Shown here piece after piece: positions 16,291 through 26,221 of a stretch of 64,000 bases of DNA. Each line of letters begins with the position of its first letter. Within the stretch, counting starts at the first letter, position 1. The DNA is from Flavobacterium notoginsengisoli. Its GTDB lineage: Bacteria; Bacteroidota; Bacteroidia; Flavobacteriales; Flavobacteriaceae. The notes under the pieces are model-generated. The model saw nothing but the letters and a program-made list of their open reading frames with translations. It had not been told where the DNA came from and searched no databases. The translations under genes were made by a program, and so were the position numbers. The stretch spans positions 870,723 to 934,722 of the forward strand of contig NZ_JACHLB010000001.1 of the NCBI RefSeq assembly GCF_014207905.1. Reading direction: 5' to 3'.

Positions 16291-16323
16291 AGACCCGACA
16301 GGTTTTAAAAACCTGTCGGGTCT
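16291..16323. repeat. 33-bp palindrome in leuD-leuA spacer
   Basis: 16-base arms (AGACCCGACAGGTTTT and complement) around one base. The core CCCGAC(A/G)G recurs in the hairpin at 45514-45548. No T-run follows, so it is probably not a strong terminator. Confidence 0.8.
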
Positions 16324-16345
16324 CAAAGGACTGAACCTGATTTTT

Positions 16346-16942
16346 TTAGTAAGGAAGTTTATCAGCAAAAGCTTTAATATCTTCCTTCATATCTTGTAAA
16401 TAATCAATGTCATCAAAACCATTGATTAAGTTGTTCTTTTTGTAACCGTTAATAGCAAATGATTCTTGCTCACCAGTTGACAATAAAGTAATCGTTTGGT
16501 TTGGAAGATTGATTTCTAATTCTGTATTAGGATCAGCTTCGATAGCTTTGAAAATATTAGCTAAAAATTCTGGGCTGATTTGTACTGGCAAAACACCAAT
16601 ATTTAAACAGTTTCCTTTGAAGATATCAGCAAAGAAAGAAGAAACTACAGCACGGAATCCGTAATCGTAAACTGCCCAAGCAGCGTGCTCTCTAGAAGAT
16701 CCAGAACCGAAGTTTTTTCCTCCAACAAGAATTTTTCCAGAGTAAGTAGAGTTGTTTAAAACGAAATCTGCTTTTGGAGTATCATCTCCATTATATCTCC
16801 AGTCTCTAAAAAGATTGTCTCCAAAACCTTCACGTTTTGTAGCTTTTAAGAAACGAGCCGGAATGATTTGATCTGTATCTACGTTCTCAATTGGCAACGG
16901 AACTCCGCTGCTTGTAAGTATATTAAATTTATCGTATGCCAT
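16346..16942 (-). CDS. leuD: 3-isopropylmalate dehydratase small subunit
   Basis: 198 residues. Partners with LeuC to isomerise 2- to 3-isopropylmalate. Seen: [46 protein letters not shown], and [12 protein letters not shown], all hallmark swivel-domain motifs. Second gene of the operon; 157-base repeat-filled spacer to leuC. Confidence 0.96.
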   Translation of the reverse strand: MAYDKFNILTSSGVPLPIENVDTDQIIPARFLKATKREGFGDNLFRDWRYNGDDTPKADFVLNNSTYSGKILVGGKNFGSGSSREHAAWAVYDYGFRAVVSSFFADIFKGNCLNIGVLPVQISPEFLANIFKAIEADPNTELEINLPNQTITLLSTGEQESFAINGYKKNNLINGFDDIDYLQDMKEDIKAFADKLPY

Positions 16943-17099
16943 TGTTTTTTTTGCTTTAGGCTGTAGGCAATAAGCTTTAGGCTTTTTTCTACAGCAATTG
17001 TTTTTTTGCTTTAGGCTTTAAGCAATAAGCTGTAAGCCTTTTTTAAGTTCCGTTGTAAAGCTTAAAGCCTATTGCTTAAAGCTTACAGCTAGAAAAGAA
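16943..17099. repeat. Complex direct and inverted repeats in leuC-leuD spacer
   Basis: A unit of about 53 bases starting TTTTTTTGCTTTAGGCT occurs twice in tandem (from about 16946 and about 16999). The sequence GCTTAAAGCCTATTGCTTAA and following bases (about 17056-17090) is the inverted counterpart. The transcript could form a long imperfect stem. No coding frame. Confidence 0.7.
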
Positions 17100-18494
17100 T
17101 TAAAATAATTCTCTTGGGTCAGTTAATTTTCCAGTTACTGCTGCCGCTGCTGCCATAATTGGAGAAGCTAAAAGCGTTCTTGAACCAGGACCTTGACGAC
17201 CTTCAAAGTTTCTGTTTGAAGTACTTACTGCATATTTTCCAGCAGGAACTTTATCGTCGTTCATTGCTAAACAAGCAGAACATCCCGGCTGACGTAATAC
17301 GAAACCAGCTTCAGTCAAAATATCTAAAATTCCTTCTTCTTTAATCTGTGCTTCAACAACGTGAGAACCTGGAACTAACCAAGCCGTAACATTATCTGCT
17401 TTTTTTCTTCCTTTTACAATTTCAGCAAAAGCTCTAAAATCTTCAATACGTCCGTTTGTACAGCTTCCTAAGAAAACGTAATCGATTTGTTTTCCGATCA
17501 TTATGTCGTCTTCGTTGAAGCCCATGTAAGCCAAAGATTTTTTGTAAGTTTCCTCACCGCCTTCAACTTCTTTAGCATTCGGAATATGTTTTGTGATACC
17601 AATTCCCATTCCTGGGTTTGTACCATATGTAATCATTGGTTCGATATCTTCAGCTTTGATGTTTAATTCAGCATCAAACACAGCATCAGCATCTGTTTTT
17701 AAAGTTTTCCAGTATTCAACAGCTTTTGTCCAAGCTTCTCCTTTTGGAGCGTAAAGTCTTCCTTCTAAGAAATCGAAAGTAGTTTGGTCAGGAGCAATCA
17801 TACCTCCACGAGCACCCATTTCGATACTTAAGTTACAAACTGTCATACGGCCTTCCATAGTCATGTTTTCAAAAACATCACCAGCATATTCAACGAAGTA
17901 ACCTGTTCCTCCAGAAGTAGTTAATTGAGCAATAATATAAAGTGCAACGTCTTTTGGACCAACACCTTTACTCAATTGACCATTTACGTTGATACGCATT
18001 TTCTTTGGTTTTGGTTGCATAATACATTGAGTAGAAAGCACCATTTCAACCTCAGATGTTCCGATACCAAAAGCGATAGCTCCAAAAGCACCGTGAGTAG
18101 ACGTATGCGAATCTCCACATACAATAGTAGCACCTGGCAAAGTAATTCCGTTTTCAGGACCTACTACGTGTACAATACCATTTTTTTGGTGACCTAATCC
18201 CCAGTGCGAAATTCCGTATTCGTTAGCATTGTCTTCAAGAGCTTGAAGCTGATTAGCAGAAAGCGGATCCTGAACTGGTAAATGTTGGTTTATGGTTGGT
18301 GTATTGTGGTCGGCAGTTGCAAAAGTACGTTGTGGGTATAATACGTTAACGCCTCTTGATTTTAATCCTAAAAAAGCAACAGGACTCGTAACTTCATGAA
18401 TGAAATGGCGGTCAATAAAAAACACATCTGGCCCATCTTCAATTTTACGCACAACATGTGAATCCCATACTTTGTCAAATAATGTCTTACTCAT
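17100..18494 (-). CDS. leuC: 3-isopropylmalate dehydratase large subunit
   Basis: 464 residues, aconitase superfamily. 4Fe-4S ligands: Cys in [12 protein letters not shown] and the pair in [12 protein letters not shown]. Also [31 protein letters not shown] in pieces, and the end of the active site at [19 protein letters not shown]. First gene of the leu operon with a clear promoter 66 bases upstream. Confidence 0.97.
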   Translation of the reverse strand: MSKTLFDKVWDSHVVRKIEDGPDVFFIDRHFIHEVTSPVAFLGLKSRGVNVLYPQRTFATADHNTPTINQHLPVQDPLSANQLQALEDNANEYGISHWGLGHQKNGIVHVVGPENGITLPGATIVCGDSHTSTHGAFGAIAFGIGTSEVEMVLSTQCIMQPKPKKMRINVNGQLSKGVGPKDVALYIIAQLTTSGGTGYFVEYAGDVFENMTMEGRMTVCNLSIEMGARGGMIAPDQTTFDFLEGRLYAPKGEAWTKAVEYWKTLKTDADAVFDAELNIKAEDIEPMITYGTNPGMGIGITKHIPNAKEVEGGEETYKKSLAYMGFNEDDIMIGKQIDYVFLGSCTNGRIEDFRAFAEIVKGRKKADNVTAWLVPGSHVVEAQIKEEGILDILTEAGFVLRQPGCSACLAMNDDKVPAGKYAVSTSNRNFEGRQGPGSRTLLASPIMAAAAAVTGKLTDPRELF

Positions 18495-18559
18495 TTTTTA
18501 TTTTTTTTAATTGTAATTTCTATAACCACAGCAATTTCCTGTTCATTATAATAGCAAAA

Positions 18560-18589
18560 CAAAAGTAAAAAAAGATACAAAAGCGTCAA
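18560..18589 (-). promoter_or_regulatory. leu operon promoter
   Basis: On the minus strand: TTG (18589-18587), 19-base spacer, TACTTTTG (18567-18560). Exact match to the flavobacterial TTG-N17-23-TAnnTTTG pattern, with a leader of about 60 bases before leuC. No obvious leader peptide fits. Confidence 0.75.
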
Positions 18590-19012
18590 TTTCGATATTT
18601 CATTATATACGATACCCAAACTAATTTACAAATTGCCAAACGGCTTTTGTAAGCTAAAATTTGAAAGAAAAATGATTAAGAAACTGATTTGCTTTTGCTT
18701 TTTCGGCTTTAATTTTCATTGTTTGTTTTTTGTTTTAATAGTTTGCAAATTTATCTCAAAATCAATACAAAATATAAGAATTTGATTGAAAAAATCTAAC
18801 AAAATGTATAAAAATAGTAATAATTGTTAGTTTTGATTTTTTTGCAAAAGGGATGCTTTTTTGGTTTTTTAAAGCTTTTAAAGGAGTTTTTAGGGCACTA
18901 TTTAGATTCAATAAAAGGTCGAAATACTACGACGTCCAAGAAGTGTATTTTTATGAAACTTTATGATTTTTTGAGACAAAAACTGATTTTTTTAGGGTAG
19001 TTTTTTTGAAAA
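18590..19012. other. AT-rich intergenic stretch between leuC and araC-type gene
   Basis: About 420 bases upstream of the leu promoter and downstream of the AraC-type gene. I see no reading frame, convincing hairpin or repeat in it. Confidence 0.5.
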
Positions 19013-19933
19013 TTAATTCAGCGAATTTTTAAATTCTAATGGAGTCAGACTGGTTTTCTTTTTGAATAATTTACTAAAGGATTGTGGGTATTCAAAACCT
19101 AATTGATAAGCAATTTCTGCTACCGAAAGATTGGTCGTGATCAGGAAATCTTTTGACTTTTCTATTAATTTCGAATGAATATGCTGTTGCGCATTTAATC
19201 CGGTCAAATTACGAAGCATGTCGCTTAAATAGTGGGTTGAAACATTAATTTGCGAAGCCAGAAATTCTACTGTAGGCAATCCCTTTTTTAAGGTTTCGGC
19301 ATTGCTAATGTAATTATCCAGAGTTTCTTCAACCTTTAATAATAAATCGTGGCTGATGGTTTTTCGGGTAATAAATTGGCGTTTGTAAAAACGATTACTG
19401 TAATTCAGAAGAACGTCAATATAAGAAACAATCAAGTCTTGACTCATTTCGTCTATTGCAGTATTGAGTTCATTGTCGATGCTTTGTAATAATCCAATAA
19501 TAATGGTTTTCTCACTGTCTGAAAGATGCAGTGCTTCATTGGTATCATAAGAAAAAAAGCCGTATTTTTTGATGCTTTTTCCGAGAGGATAATTTCGAAT
19601 AAAATCAGGATGAAATAAAAGTGTATAACCGCCATATTCAACGCCTTCTTCATTTTCAGTAAAAATCAACTGATTAGGAGAAGCGAACATGAGTCCGCCT
19701 TCATTAAAATCATAATAATCCTGTCCGTAACCCATTTTTCCGTTGGTAGAAAACTTATAAGAGATCTTATAAAAATCAAGTAAAAAGGAATGGTTGGCTA
19801 AATCTTCATTTAAAACCAATTGAGTATTGTCTACCAAACTAACCATTGGATGAAGCGGTTTTGGTAATCTTAACAGGTCGTGAAACTGCGATATAGAAGA
19901 GATTTTTGCCGGAGTATTGTTTTTCTTTTCCAT
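19013..19933 (-). CDS. AraC-family transcriptional regulator
   Basis: 306 residues. An N-terminal cupin-like sensor half (about 40-180), then a C-terminal AraC DNA-binding domain with two helix-turn-helix parts (FLASQINVSTHYLSDMLRN and SVAEIAYQLGFEYPQSFSKLFKKKTSLTPLEF). It lies 286 bases downstream of the dehydrogenase gene at 20220 on the same strand and may regulate it, a common pairing in Bacteroidota, but this is inference. A long inverted repeat lies between them. Confidence 0.92.
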   Translation of the reverse strand: MEKKNNTPAKISSISQFHDLLRLPKPLHPMVSLVDNTQLVLNEDLANHSFLLDFYKISYKFSTNGKMGYGQDYYDFNEGGLMFASPNQLIFTENEEGVEYGGYTLLFHPDFIRNYPLGKSIKKYGFFSYDTNEALHLSDSEKTIIIGLLQSIDNELNTAIDEMSQDLIVSYIDVLLNYSNRFYKRQFITRKTISHDLLLKVEETLDNYISNAETLKKGLPTVEFLASQINVSTHYLSDMLRNLTGLNAQQHIHSKLIEKSKDFLITTNLSVAEIAYQLGFEYPQSFSKLFKKKTSLTPLEFKNSLN

Positions 19934-20022
19934 GATATAAAAGTATGAAAATTAAAGGACTAATTAAGCTTTTCGAAATGTATTGAACTATCTATTTGAT
20001 TTTAAAGGACAAGCTTCGGAGA

Positions 20023-20160
20023 AGCGAAATATTTATAGAAATCAGGATTTATTGGTGAGGGCAAAGCTCCAGCGGAGCGACATATTCATTGCAAAATATA
20101 TTTCGCTCCGCTGGAGCTCTTTTGCATCCTTTATGATTGAATTTCTATAAATATTTCGCT
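20023..20160. repeat. Nested long inverted repeat
   Basis: Outer arms 20023-20042 and 20141-20160 (20 bp, perfect); inner arms 20065-20080 and 20103-20118 (16 bp, perfect, AGCTCCAGCGGAGCGA). A further GCTGGAGCTT copy follows at 20163-20172. Intergenic, no frame. The CTCCAGC theme recurs at 51762-51875. Confidence 0.8.
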
Positions 20161-20219
20161 TCGCTGGAGCTTAATAAAAAGAATGTTTAATGCTCTCTGG
20201 AGAACCTTATTAGGAATAA

Positions 20220-21023
20220 TTATGCACCCAAAAACTGTTTTCCAAATTCGGTACGGAAAGTTTCTGCACCCAATTCTAATCTTTGTTTGTAAAGTGCTTT
20301 TGCATCTTCGCCGGCAACATATCTTAATTGGTTTTTTCCGTCGGTTGCAGCTTCATAAACTACATCGGCAATTTGTTCTGGAGTCGATGCCATTTCAAAC
20401 ATGGTGTCTACACTTGCAAACATGCTGTTGGTCATCGCTTCATACTCAGGTTTTGCGCCAGTGTCAAGTGAACCATGCAGGAATTCTGTTTTGATACCGC
20501 CCGGAGAAACCGTTTTGATATGTACTCCAAACGGATTTAATTCGTAAGCCATACTCTCGCTCCAGCCTTCCAATCCCCATTTTGTTGCGTGATAAATTGA
20601 GCCTAAAGGAAAAGCAATCAATCCGCCGATAGAAGTGGTTGAAATAAATAAACCGTTTTTTCTTTCTCGGAAATACGGAATAAAAGCATTTGTAACTCGA
20701 ATTACTCCCAACAAATTAGTGTTCAATTGTTTTGTAATCTGATCATCTGTAAGGCTTTCTAAAGGCCCAATTAAACCATAACCAGCATTGTTAAAAACGA
20801 TATCTATATCGCTAATTTCTAGAGCTTTTTGGACTGTGTTTTGAATCTGCTCATAATTCGTAACGTCTAATGGTAAAAGCGTTACATTTTTTAATTGAGA
20901 AAGTTCCGTTTCTTTTTCTGGAGTTCTCATAGTTGCGATTACATTCCATCCTTTTTCGTGAAATAATTTTGCTGTTGCTTTTCCTAAACCTGATGATGCG
21001 CCTGTGATAAAAATTGTCTTCAT
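20220..21023 (-). CDS. Short-chain dehydrogenase/reductase
   Basis: 267 residues, classical SDR fold. NAD(P) motif TGASSGLG (7-14), NNAGYG, and catalytic Ser plus YHATK (Tyr and Lys). A basic residue near the first strand end (MRTPE) hints at NADPH. Substrate unknown; the neighbouring AraC regulator suggests an inducible redox or detoxification role. The downstream spacer carries the 20023-20160 repeat. Confidence 0.92.
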   Translation of the reverse strand: MKTIFITGASSGLGKATAKLFHEKGWNVIATMRTPEKETELSQLKNVTLLPLDVTNYEQIQNTVQKALEISDIDIVFNNAGYGLIGPLESLTDDQITKQLNTNLLGVIRVTNAFIPYFRERKNGLFISTTSIGGLIAFPLGSIYHATKWGLEGWSESMAYELNPFGVHIKTVSPGGIKTEFLHGSLDTGAKPEYEAMTNSMFASVDTMFEMASTPEQIADVVYEAATDGKNQLRYVAGEDAKALYKQRLELGAETFRTEFGKQFLGA

Positions 21024-21165
21024 GATTATTATTTTTTAATTGTTATAATTTGATGAAGCAAAGTTCAGGATACACTGCAGCTTAAAAGTGCTCATTTTGG
21101 TTCAATGAGTATCCAAAATGAATAATCGGAGTTTTTTAATCTGAAAAACTTTTGAACGTAATTAT

Positions 21166-21311
21166 TTTAAACACATAGAAACATAGATTTGTAATTCTTA
21201 AAAAAGGCGTTTCACTTATTTTAAATACACATAGCTATGTGTTAAAAATCTAGATTTTTTTTTTAAGCGCCTCTTTGTAAAAGTAAAAACCTATGTTTCT
21301 ATGTGTTTAAA
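21166..21311. repeat. Long inverted repeat with central palindrome
   Basis: Arms 21166-21186 and 21291-21311 are perfect 21-mers (TTTAAACACATAGAAACATA...). At the centre, 21227-21242 is the perfect palindrome ACACATAGCTATGTGT. It fills most of the 484-base spacer between two divergent genes, so it cannot be a normal terminator for either. Confidence 0.8.
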
Positions 21312-21391
21312 TTTTACGAATAGTGAACAATCAGGTTTTAATTAACGTTTTTGTTAACAACTTTCACTTTATTATTTCTTTAAAAAAAGCG

Positions 21392-21399
21392 TAAATTTG
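21392..21399 (+). promoter_or_regulatory. Possible dnaE promoter -7 element
   Basis: TAAATTTG matches TAnnTTTG; about 100 bases before the start. No clear TTG at -33. Confidence 0.4.
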
Positions 21400-21507
21400 A
21401 ACTTCCTCCAATTTTTATTCATAACTTTAGTATTCTTCATGTAATCAAATGTTTATGTGATAAGGGTTTGAAATGTTGGAGCTTTAAAATTTGACTTTTA
21501 CGACTTT

Positions 21508-24500
21508 ATGTATTTAATATTCGATACCGAAACAACCGGATTACCAAAACGCTGGGACGCCCCGATTACCGATTCTGATAACTGGCCTCGATGTATACAA
21601 ATCGCTTGGCAGTTGCATGACGAAATGGGACAGCTTGTTGAGCATCAGGATTACCTTGTAAAACCAGAAGGATTCAACATTCCCTATGATGCCGAACGTA
21701 TTCACGGAATCTCGACTGAATTGGCTGAAGCCGATGGAATCACTTTGGCCGAAGTTTTGGAGAAATTCAATATTGCTTTAAGCAAAACCAAATATATTGT
21801 CGGTCAGAACTTAGGTTTCGACGTTAATATTATGGGAGCAGAATTTCATAGAATGGGAGTTGAATCTCAAATGAGTTCAATGCCTGTTTTGGATACCTGT
21901 ACTGAAGTTACGGCTTCTTTATTACAGCTTCCAGGAGGTCGTGGAGGAAAGTTCAAACTTCCAACTTTGACCGAATTACACAGCTATCTTTTCGATCAGC
22001 CATTCGCGGAAGCGCACAACGCAACTGCCGACGTTGAGGCAACTACGCGTTGTTTCTTAGAATTGGTTAGAAGAGAAGTTTTTACCAAAGAAGAACTAGA
22101 TGTTCCGAAAGAGTATTTCAAAGATTTTCAAGAAAGAAATCCAGAGCCATTTAAGTTAATTGGCTTAAAACATATCAACTTAAAAGCAGCTTCTGATAAA
22201 ATCAGAGAACAGCTTAAAGCTTTAGCTGGAGAAGACACGCAAAATGTAGTTTCAGAAGAAGATAAAGCGGATTTTAAAGTAGCAAAATTTGCGCATTTGC
22301 ATAATCATACACAGTTTTCGGTTCTTCAATCTACTATTGGAGTTGGAAATATTGTGGCAGCTGCAGCCAAAAACGGAATGCCTGCCGTTGCCATGACCGA
22401 TACAGGAAACATGATGGGAGCTTTCCATTTCGTGAGCGCCGTTATGAACCATAATAAAGCAGCTTCAGGAAAAAATAAAGCTTTAGTGGAAGCTGGAGAA
22501 GAACCTACTGAAACTGAAGTGAAACCAATTGTTGGCTGTGAATTTAATATTTGCGAAAATCACTTAGATAAAAGCAAAAAAGACAACGGTTATCAAGTTG
22601 TTTTAATGGCTAAAAATAAAGCTGGATACCACAACTTAGCTAAAATGGCTTCGATTGCCTATACAGATGGATTTTACTATGTTCCAAGGATTGACCGCAA
22701 AATTGTAGAACAATACAAAGGTGATATCATGGTTTTGTCTGGGAATTTATATGGAGAGATTCCGAGTAAAATCTTGAACATCGGTGAAAACCAAGCCGAA
22801 GAAGCATTGATTTGGTGGAAAGAACAATTTGGCGAAGATTTCTATCTGGAAGTAATGCGCCACAATCAGGAAGATGAAAATCGTGTAAACAAAACCCTGA
22901 TTGAGTTTTCGCAGAAACACAATGTCAAATTAATTGCGACGAACAATACTTATTATTTAAATAAAGAAGATGCCAATGCACACGACATTTTACTTTGCGT
23001 AAAAGACGGTGAAAAGCAGGCAACGCCAATTGGACGTGGACGTGGTTACCGCTACGGACTTCCAAATCAGGAATATTATTTCAAGTCGCAAGATGAGATG
23101 AAAAAGCTTTTTGCTGATTTGCCGGAAGCCATTATCAACATTCAGGAAATTATAGATAAGGTTGAAGGATACTCCTTATATCGAGATGTATTACTTCCGA
23201 AATTTGAAATTCCGGACGAATTTATGGTTCCTGAAGATGAAGAAGACGGAGGTGTTCGCGGGGAAAATAAATATTTGAGACACCTTACTATGGAAGGTGC
23301 AAAAAGAAGATATGGCGAAATTACCGAATCGATTCAGGAACGTTTGGATTTTGAATTAATGACGATTTCGAACTCCGGTTATCCCGGATATTTCTTGATT
23401 GTACAGGATTTCATCGCCGAAGCAAGAAACATGGATGTATCGGTAGGACCTGGACGTGGATCTGCAGCGGGTTCAGCCGTTGCCTACTGTCTCGGAATTA
23501 CCAATATTGACCCGATTAAATACGACTTACTTTTTGAGCGTTTCCTAAATCCTGACCGTGTATCGATGCCCGATATTGATATCGACTTTGATGATGAGGG
23601 TCGTGGACGTGTAATGGAATATGTAATCAATAAATACGGACAAAAACAGGTAGCGCAGATTATCACTTATGGTAAAATGGCGACCAAATCGGCGATTCGT
23701 GATACGGCTCGTGTACTGGATTTACCATTATTCGAGGCCGATAGAATCGCAAAATTGATTCCAGGAATGATGCCGTCCAAATGGAACTTGGCGCGTTTTA
23801 TTTCTGAGAGTGAAGAGGAAGTCAAAAAAGCCCTTCGTTCTGACGAATTTGATAATGTCAAAGAATTAATTGCGATTGCCAATGAAGATGATTTGGCAGG
23901 AGAAACCATTCAGCAGGCAAAAATTCTGGAAGGATCGATGCGTAACACGGGAATTCACGCCTGTGGGGTAATCATTACACCGTCGGATATTACAAATTAT
24001 GTTCCTGTTACCACTGCAAAAGATTCGGATTTATATGTAACACAATTCGATAACTCGGTTGCAGAAAGTGCCGGATTGCTGAAAATGGACTTCTTGGGTC
24101 TGAAGACCCTTACGCTGATAAAAGATACCGTAAAACTGGTAAAATATAGAACAGGAATCGAGCTGAATCCAGATACTTTTCCAATTGATGATGAAGAAAC
24201 GTATGCGCTTTTCCAAAGAGGTGAAACCGTTGGAATCTTCCAATATGAGTCACCAGGGATGCAGAAATATATGAAAGATCTGAAGCCAACGGTTTTTGGA
24301 GATTTAATTGCCATGAATGCTTTATATCGTCCGGGGCCTTTGGAATATATTCCTTCTTTCGTTCGAAGAAAAAATGGTGACGAGGAAATCAAATACGATT
24401 TAGATGCCTGTGCCGAGTATTTATCTGAAACTTATGGAATTACAGTTTACCAGGAGCAGGTAATGCTTTTGTCTCAGTCTTTGGCAGGATTTACAAAGGG

Positions 24501-26043
24501 TGAGGCCGACGTCTTGCGTAAAGCGATGGGTAAGAAACAAAAAGACGTACTAGATAAAATGAAGCCGAAGTTTGTTGAACAAGCGGCAGCAAAAGGTCAC
24601 GACGCTAAAATTCTAGAGAAAATCTGGAAAGACTGGGAAGCCTTTGCGAGTTATGCCTTCAACAAATCGCACTCGACTTGTTATGCTTGGATTGCCTATC
24701 AAACGGCTTATTTGAAAGCGCATTATCCTGCAGAATATATGGCAGCGGTACTTTCAAATAACATGAACGATATTAAACAAGTTTCGTTCTTTATGGAAGA
24801 ATGTAAACGTATGGGATTACAGGTTTTAGGCCCAGATGTAAACGAATCGTACTATAAATTTACTGTAAACGACGATTATGCCGTTCGTTTCGGAATGGGA
24901 GCTATTAAAGGTGTGGGTTCCGGAGCCGTAGAAACGATTGTAGAAAACAGAAAAGACGGAAGATATAAATCGATTTTTGATTTAGCTAAACGAATTGATT
25001 TGCGCGCTGCGAATAAAAAAGCGATTGAAAATTTAGCACTTGCCGGAGGTTTCGATTCTTTTGAAGGAACAACCAGAGCACAATATTTTCATGATGATGG
25101 TGACGGAATTACTTTCTACGAAAAAGCAATGCGTTACGGATCGAAGTTTCAAGAAAATGAAAATTCATCTCAAGTAAGTTTGTTTGGAGAAGCTAGCGAA
25201 GTGCAGATCGCTGAACCAGTTGTACCACCATGTGAAGACTGGAGTACAATGGAAAAACTCGCTAAAGAAAAAGAGGTTGTCGGGATTTATATTTCTGGAC
25301 ATCCGCTTGATGATTTCAGATTTGAGATGAAATACTTCTGTAATTCTCGTTTAGAATCATTGAAAAGTATGAATGAATATGTCGGCAAGAATTTACACTT
25401 TGCTGGAATTATCAATAACGTACAGCATCGAGTAGCTAAAAATGGAAAAGGCTGGGCGGCTTTCAACTTAGAAGGGTATGATGAAAGTTATGAATTCAAA
25501 ATTTTTGGGGAAGAATATTTGAAGTTTCGTCATTTCTTAATTCAAAATAATTTTGCCTTTTTGAAAATTTTGATCAAAGATGGATGGGTAAATCACGATA
25601 CAGGTAAAAAAACAGATCCAAGAATGCAGTTTGTTGAGATACGACAATTGCAAGATATTTTAGAAGCTTTCGCTAAAAAACTGATCCTTCTTTTAAATAT
25701 TAAAGATCTTCATCCTGAGTTTATACATAAGCTGAGTCATTTGTTTAATGAAAATAAAGGAGATAATTCTGTGACTTTCGAAATCATGGAATTAGAAAAC
25801 ATAAAGCGACTAGTTGAGGTAGAAACACCAACAGATTTTGAAACCGAAGATGCTGTTTTCGAAGGAGAAGGTGAAAATGAAGATAGTGCTATGGAAGACA
25901 CCAAGATTCAGGAGGTAAATGAAGTTGAAGAGATAAAAGTGGTTACAAAATTAACCATGCCTAGCCGTCGTTTAAAAGTGAGGATTTCAGCGGAATTACT
26001 ACAGGAATTAGAGAAAATGCAGATTAATTTTAAATTGAACTAA
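21508..26043 (+). CDS. dnaE: DNA polymerase III alpha subunit with N-terminal 3'-5' exonuclease domain
   Basis: 1511 residues, about 350 longer than E. coli DnaE because of an N-terminal DnaQ-like proofreading domain (about 1-190: FDTETTG, VGQNLGFDVN, HNATADVEATTR, a DEDDh set). The PHP domain starts near 262 (HLHNHTQFSVLQST) with intact His pairs. The polymerase core has GPGRGSAAGSAVAYCLG and the catalytic Asp cluster PDIDIDFDDEGR (about 690). QVSLFG near 1222 is a beta-clamp motif, and an OB-fold follows. The family fusion is known in Bacteroidota. It synthesises both strands at the fork. The C-terminal 120 residues are acidic and poorly conserved in appearance. Confidence 0.97.
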   Translation: MYLIFDTETTGLPKRWDAPITDSDNWPRCIQIAWQLHDEMGQLVEHQDYLVKPEGFNIPYDAERIHGISTELAEADGITLAEVLEKFNIALSKTKYIVGQNLGFDVNIMGAEFHRMGVESQMSSMPVLDTCTEVTASLLQLPGGRGGKFKLPTLTELHSYLFDQPFAEAHNATADVEATTRCFLELVRREVFTKEELDVPKEYFKDFQERNPEPFKLIGLKHINLKAASDKIREQLKALAGEDTQNVVSEEDKADFKVAKFAHLHNHTQFSVLQSTIGVGNIVAAAAKNGMPAVAMTDTGNMMGAFHFVSAVMNHNKAASGKNKALVEAGEEPTETEVKPIVGCEFNICENHLDKSKKDNGYQVVLMAKNKAGYHNLAKMASIAYTDGFYYVPRIDRKIVEQYKGDIMVLSGNLYGEIPSKILNIGENQAEEALIWWKEQFGEDFYLEVMRHNQEDENRVNKTLIEFSQKHNVKLIATNNTYYLNKEDANAHDILLCVKDGEKQATPIGRGRGYRYGLPNQEYYFKSQDEMKKLFADLPEAIINIQEIIDKVEGYSLYRDVLLPKFEIPDEFMVPEDEEDGGVRGENKYLRHLTMEGAKRRYGEITESIQERLDFELMTISNSGYPGYFLIVQDFIAEARNMDVSVGPGRGSAAGSAVAYCLGITNIDPIKYDLLFERFLNPDRVSMPDIDIDFDDEGRGRVMEYVINKYGQKQVAQIITYGKMATKSAIRDTARVLDLPLFEADRIAKLIPGMMPSKWNLARFISESEEEVKKALRSDEFDNVKELIAIANEDDLAGETIQQAKILEGSMRNTGIHACGVIITPSDITNYVPVTTAKDSDLYVTQFDNSVAESAGLLKMDFLGLKTLTLIKDTVKLVKYRTGIELNPDTFPIDDEETYALFQRGETVGIFQYESPGMQKYMKDLKPTVFGDLIAMNALYRPGPLEYIPSFVRRKNGDEEIKYDLDACAEYLSETYGITVYQEQVMLLSQSLAGFTKGEADVLRKAMGKKQKDVLDKMKPKFVEQAAAKGHDAKILEKIWKDWEAFASYAFNKSHSTCYAWIAYQTAYLKAHYPAEYMAAVLSNNMNDIKQVSFFMEECKRMGLQVLGPDVNESYYKFTVNDDYAVRFGMGAIKGVGSGAVETIVENRKDGRYKSIFDLAKRIDLRAANKKAIENLALAGGFDSFEGTTRAQYFHDDGDGITFYEKAMRYGSKFQENENSSQVSLFGEASEVQIAEPVVPPCEDWSTMEKLAKEKEVVGIYISGHPLDDFRFEMKYFCNSRLESLKSMNEYVGKNLHFAGIINNVQHRVAKNGKGWAAFNLEGYDESYEFKIFGEEYLKFRHFLIQNNFAFLKILIKDGWVNHDTGKKTDPRMQFVEIRQLQDILEAFAKKLILLLNIKDLHPEFIHKLSHLFNENKGDNSVTFEIMELENIKRLVEVETPTDFETEDAVFEGEGENEDSAMEDTKIQEVNEVEEIKVVTKLTMPSRRLKVRISAELLQELEKMQINFKLN

Positions 26044-26082
26044 AAAATTAACAGTTAAAATTTAAACACATGTTAATTTTTT
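26042..26082 (+). terminator. AT-rich terminator after dnaE
   Basis: 12-bp stem AAAAAATTAACA (26042-26053) with 26071-26082, the right arm ending in six T. It begins in the dnaE stop codon. Confidence 0.65.
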
Positions 26083-26160
26083 GTGTTAAAAATATGCACG
26101 CATAATAGTTTTTTAGTAATATTGCCCAAAATTACAACGATTTCGTTCCAAGTCTAACTT

Positions 26161-26200
26161 TACAAACTTAAGGATATGTTAAAAATACTCTAAGTTTGTA
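26161..26200 (+). promoter_or_regulatory. Leader hairpin / -7 region of outer-membrane protein gene
   Basis: Perfect 10-base inverted arms 26161-26170 and 26191-26200; the right arm contains TAAGTTTG, a full -7 match, 24 bases before the ATG at 26222. A second possible promoter is TTG 26081-26083 with TAGTTTTT 26106-26113 (22-base spacer); if that one is used, the arms would form a hairpin in the 5' leader. If not, they form a palindromic site over the -7 box. Confidence 0.4.
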
Positions 26201-26221
26201 TAAATCAATTAAATCAAAATT

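Noticed and set aside
20023..20160. Insertion sequence with terminal inverted repeats
   Set aside because: No transposase frame lies between the arms; the spacing is too small, and similar arms occur in many spacers.
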